The notes under the pieces are model-generated. The model searched no databases. It was not told the DNA's origin and was given only the letters and a program-made list of their open reading frames with translations. From NCBI GenBank assembly GCA_036245805.1, contig BTRK01000004.1, forward strand, positions 34,953,541-35,017,540: a stretch of DNA of 64,000 bases. The letters are read 5' to 3'. Shown here piece by piece: positions 33,201-45,200 of this stretch. This stretch comes from Pristionchus mayeri. Its lineage: Eukaryota > Nematoda > Chromadorea > Rhabditida > Neodiplogasteridae. The translations under genes and the position numbers were made by a program. The first letter of the stretch is position 1. Each line of letters starts with the position of its first letter.

Positions 33201-36200
33201 GGGCTTAAGTTCGTGCGCTTACGGTAGTTGCACTATTGTTTGATTGTTGATTTCAAACCACTTCTGTATTGAATTGATTGTTCGAACTCCTGGTCTATTA
33301 TGTGTCATACTTCACAGACTATTTGTCTGCGGTGTGTTTGGAAAGGGCAAATTGTTGTCGACGTAATTGTTCCTTACTCGGCTATTTGTTTCCTGCTCAC
33401 GTACTCGGCTGTCTCGCTAGGGAATGAGGACAATGAGAAACATGAATGAGCAAAGTAAATTAAAGGAAATAAGGGCATTATGTTTTTCAGGACGAGTACA
33501 GCAATGCTGGATCGGACAATGACCTACTCATGCGATTGGTGAGAAATTTTGATGATATTAACTGTATTTCATTTCTGAATCTTAGACGAAATAGGAGGAT
33601 TTTTTCCGTTGTTCCAGAACAGTAGGAAGTAGTGTAGATGCAATTACCTCGTAACTTTGAGCCAAAACAAAATTTGTTTTGTAAGTGTCATAATTACGAT
33701 GCTAATATTGCGTAGTTGGATTGGTATCAGTTATAATATTGCCATTGAGGCGCAAATTCAAAAGCCTAGAAATTTTCCAATTTATTCTTTGAAAATCGGA
33801 TTTTGTTGTTAATTTCTCTGATTCTACCGTATCCTCACAACTCCGCTTGCAGCAAGACGCGACGCGTCAGGATACGCACGAGTCGCGTGTGATCCGCGTG
33901 GAACGCGCGAGTCCGCCCGCGGGCACGGCGAGACCCGTATTGAAGAGAGACAGAGGAGCGATAGGCATCACCCAGAAGTGCTCGGTGAGTGAGAGTTATT
34001 TTTCATTGCTTTTGCTGATAAAATTAAATTCACCTGAACGTAATTGATTACATAAAGAAGTAGAAACGAGAATCGGAAAGGTGCCTTTGAAACATGATAC
34101 TTCTAGGAAATGAAAATTTATTGTTATCTTACGATATTAGAAATGTCTATCACATGCTGGTGATGTGTTTCACCAATATTACGAATGTGCTTGTGATGAG
34201 TGGGGTTGATGGACCTTCCGCGGTCGTTGGAAATAATAAAATTAAATCTTAGGTGTGCGAAGTGATGACGAACGGCTTCCACTTCGGCGCAGTCAGTTGT
34301 GCGGCCTGCTCCGCATTCTTCAGGTTTGTTTTTATTGTTTTTTAAAATTATTGTATTTTTTATAATTGTATTTTTAAAGGCGAACAGTGGCTGAGAATCG
34401 GTCGTATGTGTGCAGGAAGGAGGGCGACGAGCATCTCAAGTGCCCCATCAATCAGTGTGAGTGGAGGGAGGGAACCGGGATTACGGTAGGAGGAATTTAG
34501 GGAACAGAGACTAATGTATTAGTTGCAAATGCCTGAAACCGCGCATAAATTGTATAATTAATGAATTGCCTGGATTATTTTGAGAGCATGTGACGAGATT
34601 TTGTATGGAGGAGAGTGCGGAGTACACTAAGTATAGGAGTGGAATACTAGTTAACTAAGTTTACCTCCTTTAAAATCGACTAAGTTAAAACATTTTAAAG
34701 TCTGAGCAATGCGCTACTCAAGATGTTCAGAATAATACGCTTCCCGTTATTCCCTCATAATACAGTCACTATCAGCTCCAGTTGGCGTAAAAACGATCTA
34801 CCATTCTCACTAAGTCATCATCTACTCAAGCTTATTCGATCACCAGCTAACTCTTCAATCCCTTCTGGCAAATACCGATCCGTCTTTTGTAACTGATGCA
34901 TAGAGATTTCGCGGGTTTGGCTCCCCGCTGATGCCTGGCGTCTTTTGCCGGCTTCGCTCTGACTGCTGCATACGGAAACATTTCTGACTCGATTTCTGGC
35001 TTGATTCTGACTTAATTCTGACTCGATTTCTGATCGACGCTTCTTCATATTTCGAGACGAAGGAGTATAAAGAAGGAATAGCTGATTGATGAAAACTGAA
35101 TTATTGGTCGATAGCGGGCATAAATATTTCGTCAGACCACCAGGTGTGTACCAACTTGGCATTCCCTGGGCCACGATGCGATCAGATATTTGTCGCGCGT
35201 TCAAACTACACTCTGCACTGATTTTTTTATTTGTTGTCACGAGGGAAGAACATTGAGAGTAAGAGTAGGAATGGAAAGTGCAAAGATCTGTGTAAGGAGT
35301 GTAGCGAGAATGATTGCGCAATGACCACAGTTCATGCGTTTTTAGATTTTTGTCAAATTCTGGTTAATTTTTGAAAGATTTCAGAAGTGTTTCATAATAT
35401 TAATGTCTCCCAGACGTTCGTGAAATTAGAAATTAAATCCCATATCCGGTTTTCAGATCGATAATAAGCGAAAAATATCAGTTTGTTGTCACGAGGGGAA
35501 GAACAAAAGACTGGGAATGGAAAGTGCGTTGATCTGTGTGAGGTGTGTATCAATGAGCGGTATTACGCAATGATCACAGAACTGCGCCCGCAACTACAAA
35601 CTACGGAAAGGTTATTGCATTCAGCACGTAAACTCGCACAAGTTGATTCGGTGCAAATATTTACTCGATTCTTTCAAGGAATTGATGTTTTCGTGTTTTT
35701 ACACGTGAAAATGTCACGTTTCCATAGGGGAGTAAAATGATGAAATTGACATTTGCAGCCGCCCGCTGCTACTGTCGCGCCTGCCGCATGCAGAAGTGCC
35801 TGAACGCCGGCATGGACCCGGCTGGTGAGTGAAGATTACGGTAGGATTGGGTACTGCAGAATCAATATACGGTGCGTTATTAATCTAATTGATTCGGTCT
35901 GGCTCCTTCTGGTTAGCGCCGAGTGGAATTGTCAGAGATGAAATACATGTGCTGGAACGACGTTAGAGTTCATGGCCTAGTGGTCTAATGCGCTTGCATT
36001 TATCAAACATGGTATGATTCGCCGGCTGTGGTTCGAATCCCACCCGGTGCAATTCCTTTTGCAACTTTTGCCCAATTTTGAGAAGTTAACCAGGCATTCC
36101 CCTAAACTTGGCGAACGTGTTTATGTATGGCAGGATTCGAACCAGACCTCACGTTTCCTACCATGTTCCATTAATGCAAGCGCCTTAGACCACTAGGCCA

Positions 36201-39200
36201 TGAATCCGGCGATACCCTTTTCATCTCTGGGAATTGTGGGTAGTCTGATTATTGGATTACGGTATTTCGCTTGTGCTAGGTGTATGGTTTGATTCATTTG
36301 CAGCCGTGCAACCGCATCGGGACATGATCGGCAGCAAGAGGAGGAAGACGAGTGGAGATGAGGTTATTTCATTATTTTAATACAGATATATTTAAATAGA
36401 TACGAAAAAAACAAAATGCACTGTTGATCTTTTTCCTTTTGTCAGAGAGGTCAGTTGTGGTCCCAATCGTTCCTTGCTTTGTACTCGATAAAGAAATATT
36501 CAATGCAGACTCCGCGCGTCTCCATGGACAGTCCGATGGAGGGAGGAGAGACGCTCGCGGATCATCTCAAGATGAACAGGTGAGGGTGGAGGATGGGTAA
36601 CGGAGAAGTTACTCGTGAATGTCGAAAACTGCCGTGTAGTGTATTCGTGTTGAGAAGTGATTACTTTTTTTTATAAAGTTGGAAGTTATAACTCAATTGA
36701 AAAACTGTTTGACCTTCCTTTCTTTGCATTATGAAACGGGAACGAAGTTGGTAAATCTGAAACGCAGAATATTGTCTTGTGTGTGTGATTCAATTCTGGT
36801 GGCGATTGCGCGCATGCTTTCCGATCCTTCTTCATAGAAATATCAATACGATAAAGAAGCTGGACTTTGTTTTATCTGGAATAATATTCATTTCTTCAGG
36901 GAGTACTCTCGGGCGCTGAAGGCGCGTGAAGGCTACGGAGGAGTAGTGAGGAGAGCGGACAAGATCAGCCCCACCGCCCATCTACTCACTTCGCCGTCAG
37001 TTTTTGGAAAATAGTTCATTCATTTTTTTATTGTGATCGTGATCGAGAGCAAATCAACAGTCCTTTCCGCCTCTATTTCTATAGATATTGTGAAGCGCAA
37101 GTGCGCTTGTTGAGTTGCTGATTTTTCAGAACTTGGTCTTGCCTGTTAACGTTCTCTTTCCTCTTTTTTCTCTTTTAAAATACGCATAAAATTAAAGTTA
37201 CCTGACGAGAACGAAACCCTGATCTCACCCTGATCTCGTCACATGTACGAGAGAGTATGCAAAAGTGAGAGAGCGCGGGATTACGCTGATCATTTCCGGC
37301 CTTCCCTTGAGGCTATTATTGATTTTTAGCATTTTTGTATGTATATTCATTCTCAACTAATTCAGCCTTCGGCTATTCGATGGAGGACAAAAAATAGGGG
37401 GTCGATTTTGTCCTCGTCCGGTAACTTTAAGAAAGATTGAGTCGAAATGCCAGGGCGATTTAGTCGGCGATCGCAGTTTTTTGAAAATAACAATATTAAC
37501 AAAGTACCATTGCTTGACTGTTCCCTCTCCAGGAACGTGCTAGCGGAGCAATTACTGGCATTCTCTCGTCAGCCAGTGATCGCCTCGACTGCGAATCATC
37601 TGAGGGGAGATGAGACTGCAGCTGCTGCTGCATCGATTGCAGGCAGCAATAGACTAGGTGAGTGATCTCGGACGTTTCCATCCTTTATATGTAATTTTAC
37701 ATGTAAATTGCATTCATAACTCTATTCTTTATCTACTAATTTTCTTGAGTGAATTCAAACTATTGTTTAATCTCAGACTAATGCATTATTCTGGCAACAG
37801 TAGACTAGGTGAGGGGAGTGGTCGCAAGGTTTCATTGGTCAAAAGAAAAGAAATAGTGATAGAAGCGGGAGGGTAGGGATATTGATTGTTCCGATACGTT
37901 AGACATAAAATTATTGTTCCACTGTGGTCTAGGAAAATTTTCCTGAAATGATTTAAATTTTGTAATCTTCGTAGAATTCGGAGTTGGAACATACATGTTG
38001 CACTAGTAGTATAGACCAATAGTTGCGCGCTCGCTGTAGTTGCAAGATAACAAATTGGGACAAAAATTACCTAAATCAGGCGCCGTTCCCACGTCTCTCT
38101 CAGACGCCGTGAATGGAGCAGGAATGTCAGCGCAGGAAGGTAGGTCACTGTCGATCTATAGTTAATTTATCAAGGTGTCCACATTAGCTGCGAGAGGTTT
38201 GGACTGATTGACTACAGAAGTCCTCAATCGAGTTTGAAATTATGATAGGACTTTCCGGGTGGATTCTTGTATCGTGATTGATAGTAATTCGGCATAGATC
38301 ATTAGATGTGATAAGACGGGCTCGAATATCGTAAAAAATCACAATCATTAGGCTAGGTTTATTACAGTATCCTTTCCAGGCGTCATCCACCATCCCGCCA
38401 ACAACCACTCCATCCTGGGCGTCAAGAGTGTTGAGGAGCAAGTGAAGTGAGAATTTTTTATTTAACCTGTCGTATTGAACGGTCTATTGCTTGAGAAAAA
38501 AGTTCTAGCCGTTATAAAGTAGCAGTGAAGCACGCTCGCGCAGAGTTTGGCCAACTTTGAAATTTGCATTTCATTGTGAAACAAACATCGGCATTTTGTT
38601 CTTCATACTGAATAATGATAATTAAAAGTAATTATTTAATAATCTCTAATTAGCCCCTTCTACAGCGGAAGTCTGCACGAGGCGGCGTCGTCGTCGAATG
38701 GAGGCAGTGGACACACGGTGAGAAGGGGGGGGGGGTTGATAGTGAGGTACTTGGTCGGATGAGGACCAAACAATGTATCACGCCTCTCACCTAAGAATCG
38801 ACCTGGTTTTCAAATTTTTCGGATTAGACCAAAATATGGTGTCTGATGTTTTTCGAGATTTGGGTAGGTCTAACTCCTTAAGGGAGACCCTGAAGATCTC
38901 ATACCCATATCATCATTCCCAATGCCTCGGCACCATGTCGTTAGTGTTGGTGCCTCACTTTGATCAGTATTTACTCGCTTCCTGTGCAATTTTAGACAAA
39001 ATGTTCTTCTGGGTGACCCCCACTCATTTTTCGAGCTCTATCGATCTATGCAAACTAGACCTCATGAAAGTGAGTTTTAACAGTGCTATGATTAAGGCCG
39101 CGTTTCTCGAAAGTGTAGGCAAAGGTGCAAATTTATTTTTCGGAGCGCAAAGAGCTTGACGAGAGCTTTAAAATGAGTGGTTTACGGGTTTTTTTCATCC

Positions 39201-42200
39201 AGGCAAAAATGCGCTATGCCCCTTTCCAGTTCCGAGTTGATTTGAAGTCATTTTATTCGACGAAGACCGCCCGCTTTTTCAGGCGCAAAGCAAAATGAGG
39301 GGAGCCATTTCAAATCAATCTGTGTTTCAGAAGTTTAAGAAATATTGTTTATTGTGGGATCATATAACATATTGTATTATTTCTGAAACACATATGAATT
39401 TGAAATGGCTCCCCTCATTTTGCTTTGCGCCTGAAAAAAACGGGCGGTCTACGTCGAATAAAATTACTTCAAATCAACTCGGAACTGGAAAGGGGCATAG
39501 CTCATATTTGCCTGGACGTAAAAAAACCGTAAACCACTCATTTCAAAGCTCTCGTCAAGCTCTTTTCGCTCTGAAAAATAAATTTGCACCTTTGCCTACA
39601 CTTTCGAGAAACGCGGCCTTAATCATAGCACTGTTAAAACTCACTTTCATGAGGTCTAGTTTGCATAGATCGATAGAGCTCGAAAAATGAGTGGGGGTCA
39701 CCCAGAAGAACATTTTGTCTAAAATTGCACAGGAAGCAAGTAAATACTGATCAAAGTGAGGTACCAACACTAACGACATGGTGCCGAGGCCGTATAACTT
39801 ATGATGGTTATTGAGAAGTGGTGGGTGTAATTAAACATGTTAGGGGATATCAAAACTGATGGAAATTTGTTTACGATGTTTTTGCTAATCCGACACGTCG
39901 GTCGATCCTTACGTGAGTGGCGTGGTATCTCTTTGTGGTGTTTTCAATATATGATACATTCGTACACGGGCAAAAATATTGTTGCGAAAATACTTCAATG
40001 GGGTACTTTTTTGTTCTTTTCCGGGTATAGTAACTTAATATTTAGGCTAGAAGGAGGAAGACTTTCCTGATTTTGAACCCTATTTATCTCACTGGGCTAG
40101 TAGAATTAGAGCAGGCACGTAATATTTTTTCGAATCAAAAAGTTTGGAGATTGAAACCATGTTCCGTAAATATCAGAAGTACGGTTAGTGTTACACGTAG
40201 TTCTGAAATGCGATGAAAATGGACAGGAGCTGATCAATCTCTTCTCCACAATCCTAAAATAACTGAATACTTAACAAACGTGTCTTTAAAACCCTGCTAA
40301 TCACTCAATTCCAGCCGATTCACAAGCAAGAGATCGAGGACGCGCCTCTCGTGTACGAATTCGAAGAGGAAGTCACGCAGGAGGAGATTGATGTGAGGAG
40401 TTTTGTAAAATTAAGATGTGCTTTCGAGAATAGTGTCTGGAGCGTTTAGGTTTCATTGTGAACACATATTCCCGAATTTTTCTTAATTTCAATCATTGTG
40501 CAAAAAAAAACAACATAATTGCTGCAGCGCGGGCAGGTGTTTCATGTATGACTGATAGTTGGTCGAGGAGAATGGTGCACAATAATTGATGCATCATTAG
40601 GGCAGAAATATTCTAAAAAATGTTGTGCTATTCCCAACGTATTTTAGTCGTTAGAAGTATGAAATATAGTAGAATGTTTAGATATTATTTATTCTCCGTT
40701 TCGGTTCTCAGGCCTCTGCGGATCGTCGTCGGTCGATGGGAGAGGACAGCGTAGCAGCGTCCCTCATCAACGACCACTTCATCTGTAAGTTTTTATTTTC
40801 ACTAATTTTAATTATTTAACATTTATAATAGAATATGTATCAAAAAATAATAGAACCGCATGACCAGTTGATTTTGATGCTCAACATTCGTGATTCACCA
40901 GGTTTATTAATAGAGGAGCAACTGACGAGAGTGCTTCGAACCGAATGAATCTTTTGAAAATTCTTGTTACATTATGCATAATTTCGGTTGCTATCCATCG
41001 GTAAATGTCACCCGCAGAGTTCCTGCTTCTCCGATAGTAATTAGTCATCGGGTTTATCTGAATTTCAATGTTATCTCTGCACTGGCCGCTGAAATATTTA
41101 ATTTAAAATTCGCACTCCTAAATTTCGTGTTTACTATTGAGGATCTCATTTAGTGATGATTTCCTCCTGCAGGCACTCCCGATCCCACGCAACCGAACTG
41201 GATCGAGACTCTGGTGGAGATGTACGGTATGCTACTTTCCAGCGATTCGTCCTGCCATCTCCAGCCGTGTCCATGATTTCATCATCTCTGATATTCCATT
41301 ACTCCTCCTTCTTATTGCCTCCCTGTTCCTTTTAAACCTATATATTTCTCTACCCCCCTCTACCGTACTCCCACCTACCGTACCCCTCAGGTCGTCTCCG
41401 TGAGCGTCGTCGTCTGATCTACTGTCCCCCTACGATCCGTGACATCCTCGGGGGCACTCGTCCGGTGAGTGAGGTGTGTGCATGCCCCGCCCACTAACCC
41501 TCACTCTTCGCAGCGCACGCACTGTCGTGTGGTGACGCAGCCCGGCCTCTGCGCCATCCACACCTTCTTTGCCGTCACCATCACTAGCGTAATTAGACAC
41601 CGCTAATTACACTAATGACGCTAATTAGCCACCTAATTAGAGAGCAATTAGTAGACTAGTAGATGTTGTGTGCATGAACAACAGAAACTGCACTAGGTCG
41701 GATGAGAACATTACCAAATTGTTCTCATTCGGCCTACTGCCGCAGAACCAGAGGACAGATCAATGTGTATAACCCACTCAGTAGAAGTGCTATGCATGAA
41801 GCGCGAAGGCTGCATGGTAGATTAGTGAACATTCTGCCTCTCCTGTTTGTGTTTCATCTTCAGCTAATAAGGATTCGTCGCTTTCTTTGAATCAGTTTCA
41901 CGGATATTGCTAGTGGGAAAAATAATACTATTGTTTCTGATTGCGACGTAGGAATGAGGAGCAGATTTAAGTCGAAAAAGGGATATTAAATAGTTCCATG
42001 ATAACGTTAATGGGAAAGGAGTCAAAACTGTGATGGTGACGGCATAGCTGGTGGTGGGATTGGTGTAACAGCATGTGTGAGATTGCAGAGAAGGAGGTTA
42101 TCCTCTCCTAAGAGTGAGCTCGATACTAACACTACCAGACTAATTAATTAACAAGATACCTAATTAACTTTTCTAACTCTTAAGTGAGCTCGACACTACC

Positions 42201-45200
42201 ATACTACTAAATAATTAACCTAATTAACTACTAATTATCATTTTAAACGCTGTCCTCTCTAACATCATAGACATACTAACCCTAGGGAGACCTCGCGAGC
42301 TACCGTAACCGGAAATCCGTTCAGGAATCCCGAGAGGAATCTTTCTATGATCGCATCAAAGATAAGATGCGCGTGGAGATCGGACTGGTAGCTGAGTTGC
42401 TCATGAGTGTGCCCAACTTCACTACCGTACCACTCGATGACCAGGTACGGTAGATGCGGTAGATCAAGAACGGTAGATAAACAAGAGAAGAGAATGCGAA
42501 TCAGCAGAAAGATCCAGTCAATATGAGACCAGTAAGGAAGGGCTTACAACACGTGATTAGATTTTATGCGAGAATTTTGATGTCAGCCCCGTTTCCTGTT
42601 TCACATTCACCTCATCTATAGTAGCATTGGAAATTAGTCAGTAGTATCCGGTTAAAGACTCCCATATAATAAAATCGAAAGATTATTTTTATTTAACCCT
42701 CCTGTGTATAACATACTCCAGTGTATAACAATGTGTATCCCATCCTCCAGTGTATCCCCAATAATATTAGCAACCCTCCAGCGTATGCTTGTCTCGCTGC
42801 AGGCGCTGCAGTGAGACAAGCAGTGATGGGCTTCAAATATTAAGGGGAGGGGTCGCAAAGTGGGGGAACGGCATAGGTGGGCGGGGGTTGAAGCTGCAAA
42901 TAGAATACCGGGGATGGGATGTCAAGGGGGGTGGTCGTAAATGATTTTTTTTGTGACAAAATTTTCCAAAAACAGGGGGTGTCCAATCCGAAAACCGGGG
43001 GTGTTTCACAGCTGGCTTCGATGGTGCCCACCTATGGGGAACGGACTTTGTCGTCTTCCCTAGCCCACCTCTGATGCAGGTGTTGCTGTTCAAGAACGTC
43101 TCCTGCTATTTCAACGTGATGGAGAAGCACTACTTCACGATGCTGCACGGAGGAGTGAAGCTGAACAGGATCATACACAATGACCTGAGCTACACCGGTG
43201 AGGGAAGGGGTGGTATGGACGGGATATTATTACTTATCTCTTTTTAAAGGGATTATCGTGGATATTAAGGGAGGATTTTTAATTTTTATTTTGTAAAGCC
43301 CAGATAGCACGGATCTCCTGTAAAAATGCAGGAAAATGAGTCCACTTTGCGACAGAAAAATATTTTGGGTCATGATTTTCACTGAAATCAGAAATACTGA
43401 CCAAAGTGAGGACGGCGAACACGCCTATCAACTTCGTTTTTTTATCTTTGATTCGGATTCCCCACCCCGGAATTGAGGTACGAACATGGTTCGTTTCTCC
43501 TATTGGGTGGATTATCATACCGCCACTCAGTGTGGTGAACCTGGACTTGTTCTAATTTTTGGATGAAAACACGTCTCGGATAATATCTCACCTGTAATTT
43601 ATGCAAATGAACACACCAGTGGTATCAGAAGGTAGCTCTCGATGTGCTCTACAATAATGACTCAGTGGCCCAATACATTAAATTTAACCGTTCTCGAGAC
43701 ACCACGCGACACATAATCCGGTCTAGAGCTGTGGGGGAATAAGAGTTTGGAACTTGTGACAAGGTTTTCACATCGTATTTCGGGAACGATTAAATTTAAC
43801 GTATTAGGCCACTGAATCATTATTGTAGCGCACATCGAGAGCTACCTTCTGATACCACTAGTTGATAGACGTGTTCTCCGTCCTCACTTTGGTCAGTATT
43901 TCTGATTTCAGCGAAAATCACGACCCAAAATATTTTTCTGTCACATCGGTTCCTGCATTATTACAGGAGATCCGTGATAGGATATAATCGGTTTCGCGGA
44001 TAGAAATGATGTTACATGGCAATGGTGAAACATAAAATCGAAAGGAGCAAATTCGTAAATTCACAAAATGTTTAATTCAAATTTACTTGCAGACCTCGAC
44101 GCGAAGCAGTTTCCCGTCTTCCGATCAGAGAAGGACGAGACGATGACTGACGACATGCTCGTGAGGTTAGCAATTTATTGATTGAAATTGATCTACCAGA
44201 TAGTCTTACTGTGCTTGCCTAGCTGTGCAGCTAGGAAAAACTGGATTTGAATGATGAGGTGCTCTTGTTGATTGCGTTTTTCGAGCGCGCTAGTTATGTA
44301 AAAAAGTTGTTCGTTAGCGATTCTACCGGGAATTTGCAGTCTGTTCATCAACCCCCTCAAGCACTCCCTCCACATCCTCGCAGGAGCGATGGAGAAAATG
44401 CAGATGAGCGACGTCGAATTCTGCGGACTCGTCGCCGTTCTCCTCTTCGATTCCAGTGCGTGAGAGGGTGGAGTACGGTAGATTGAAGAGGAGAGTACGG
44501 TAGATGATAAAACCATAAATACGGGAATGTGGTAGGCGGAATTCTGTGCGTTTTGAAAGCAAAAGTGGTGATTTTGGGAGATTATTGATGACCAGGTGAT
44601 CTAGTGGTTTTGAACGTTTACTTAGCACATTTGTTTCGCAATCCTCAATCGTGTGTCCGCATCCTTTGCAACTACATAATCTATCCTGAAAACACTTGTA
44701 GAAATTTTGTTAAAGCTCCAACCAATCAATAATTCGTTTCAGCCATCGCGGGTCTCTCGGAGGAAGGACGGGCGATCGTGGCTGAGAGCAGAGATAGGGC
44801 GTATAAGGCGAGAGATTTGTTATATGGTCCGGGTCATGACTCACGATTGGTCTGCACAAAATTTGCTTAGAAAATGTGAATTGTGGAACCGAGATCGGAC
44901 GGTTGCGGAAATAATTGTAAGAGACGTGTTAAATATATTATTATTGTGGTATGGGAATAGTGAGAAGTTTAACACAAAAGGACCGAAATTTTAAAATAAT
45001 TATCTTCTATTGCAGGATTGGTTCGCGTACTACCGTATGCAGGGTCGAAGCAGAGACGACGCCGCGCAGAGAGTGGGAGAGACACTGCTACTCATTCCCG
45101 CCATTCAGGTACTGTAAGGAGTATGGTAAACTTGATCTGGACATGGTTGGAGTATGGTAGAAGAAGGACCGTGGGCTTGCGGTAGAATGATAAGTTTTGG

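Noticed and set aside
34818..35321. 167-codon minus-strand ORF inside a receptor intron
   Set aside because: No recognisable domain. Part of the region (35225-35325) is repeated at 35480-35575, so it looks like a repeat-derived chance frame.
35968..36050. Functional tRNA gene
   Set aside because: Acceptor arms do not pair and the anticodon arm is not convincing; kept only as tRNA-like.
41514..41600. Extra receptor exon (RTHCRVVTQPGLC...)
   Set aside because: A good acceptor and an open phase exist, but no donor joins it cleanly to 42325; direct joining of 41464 to 42325 keeps the frame. Left out pending transcripts.
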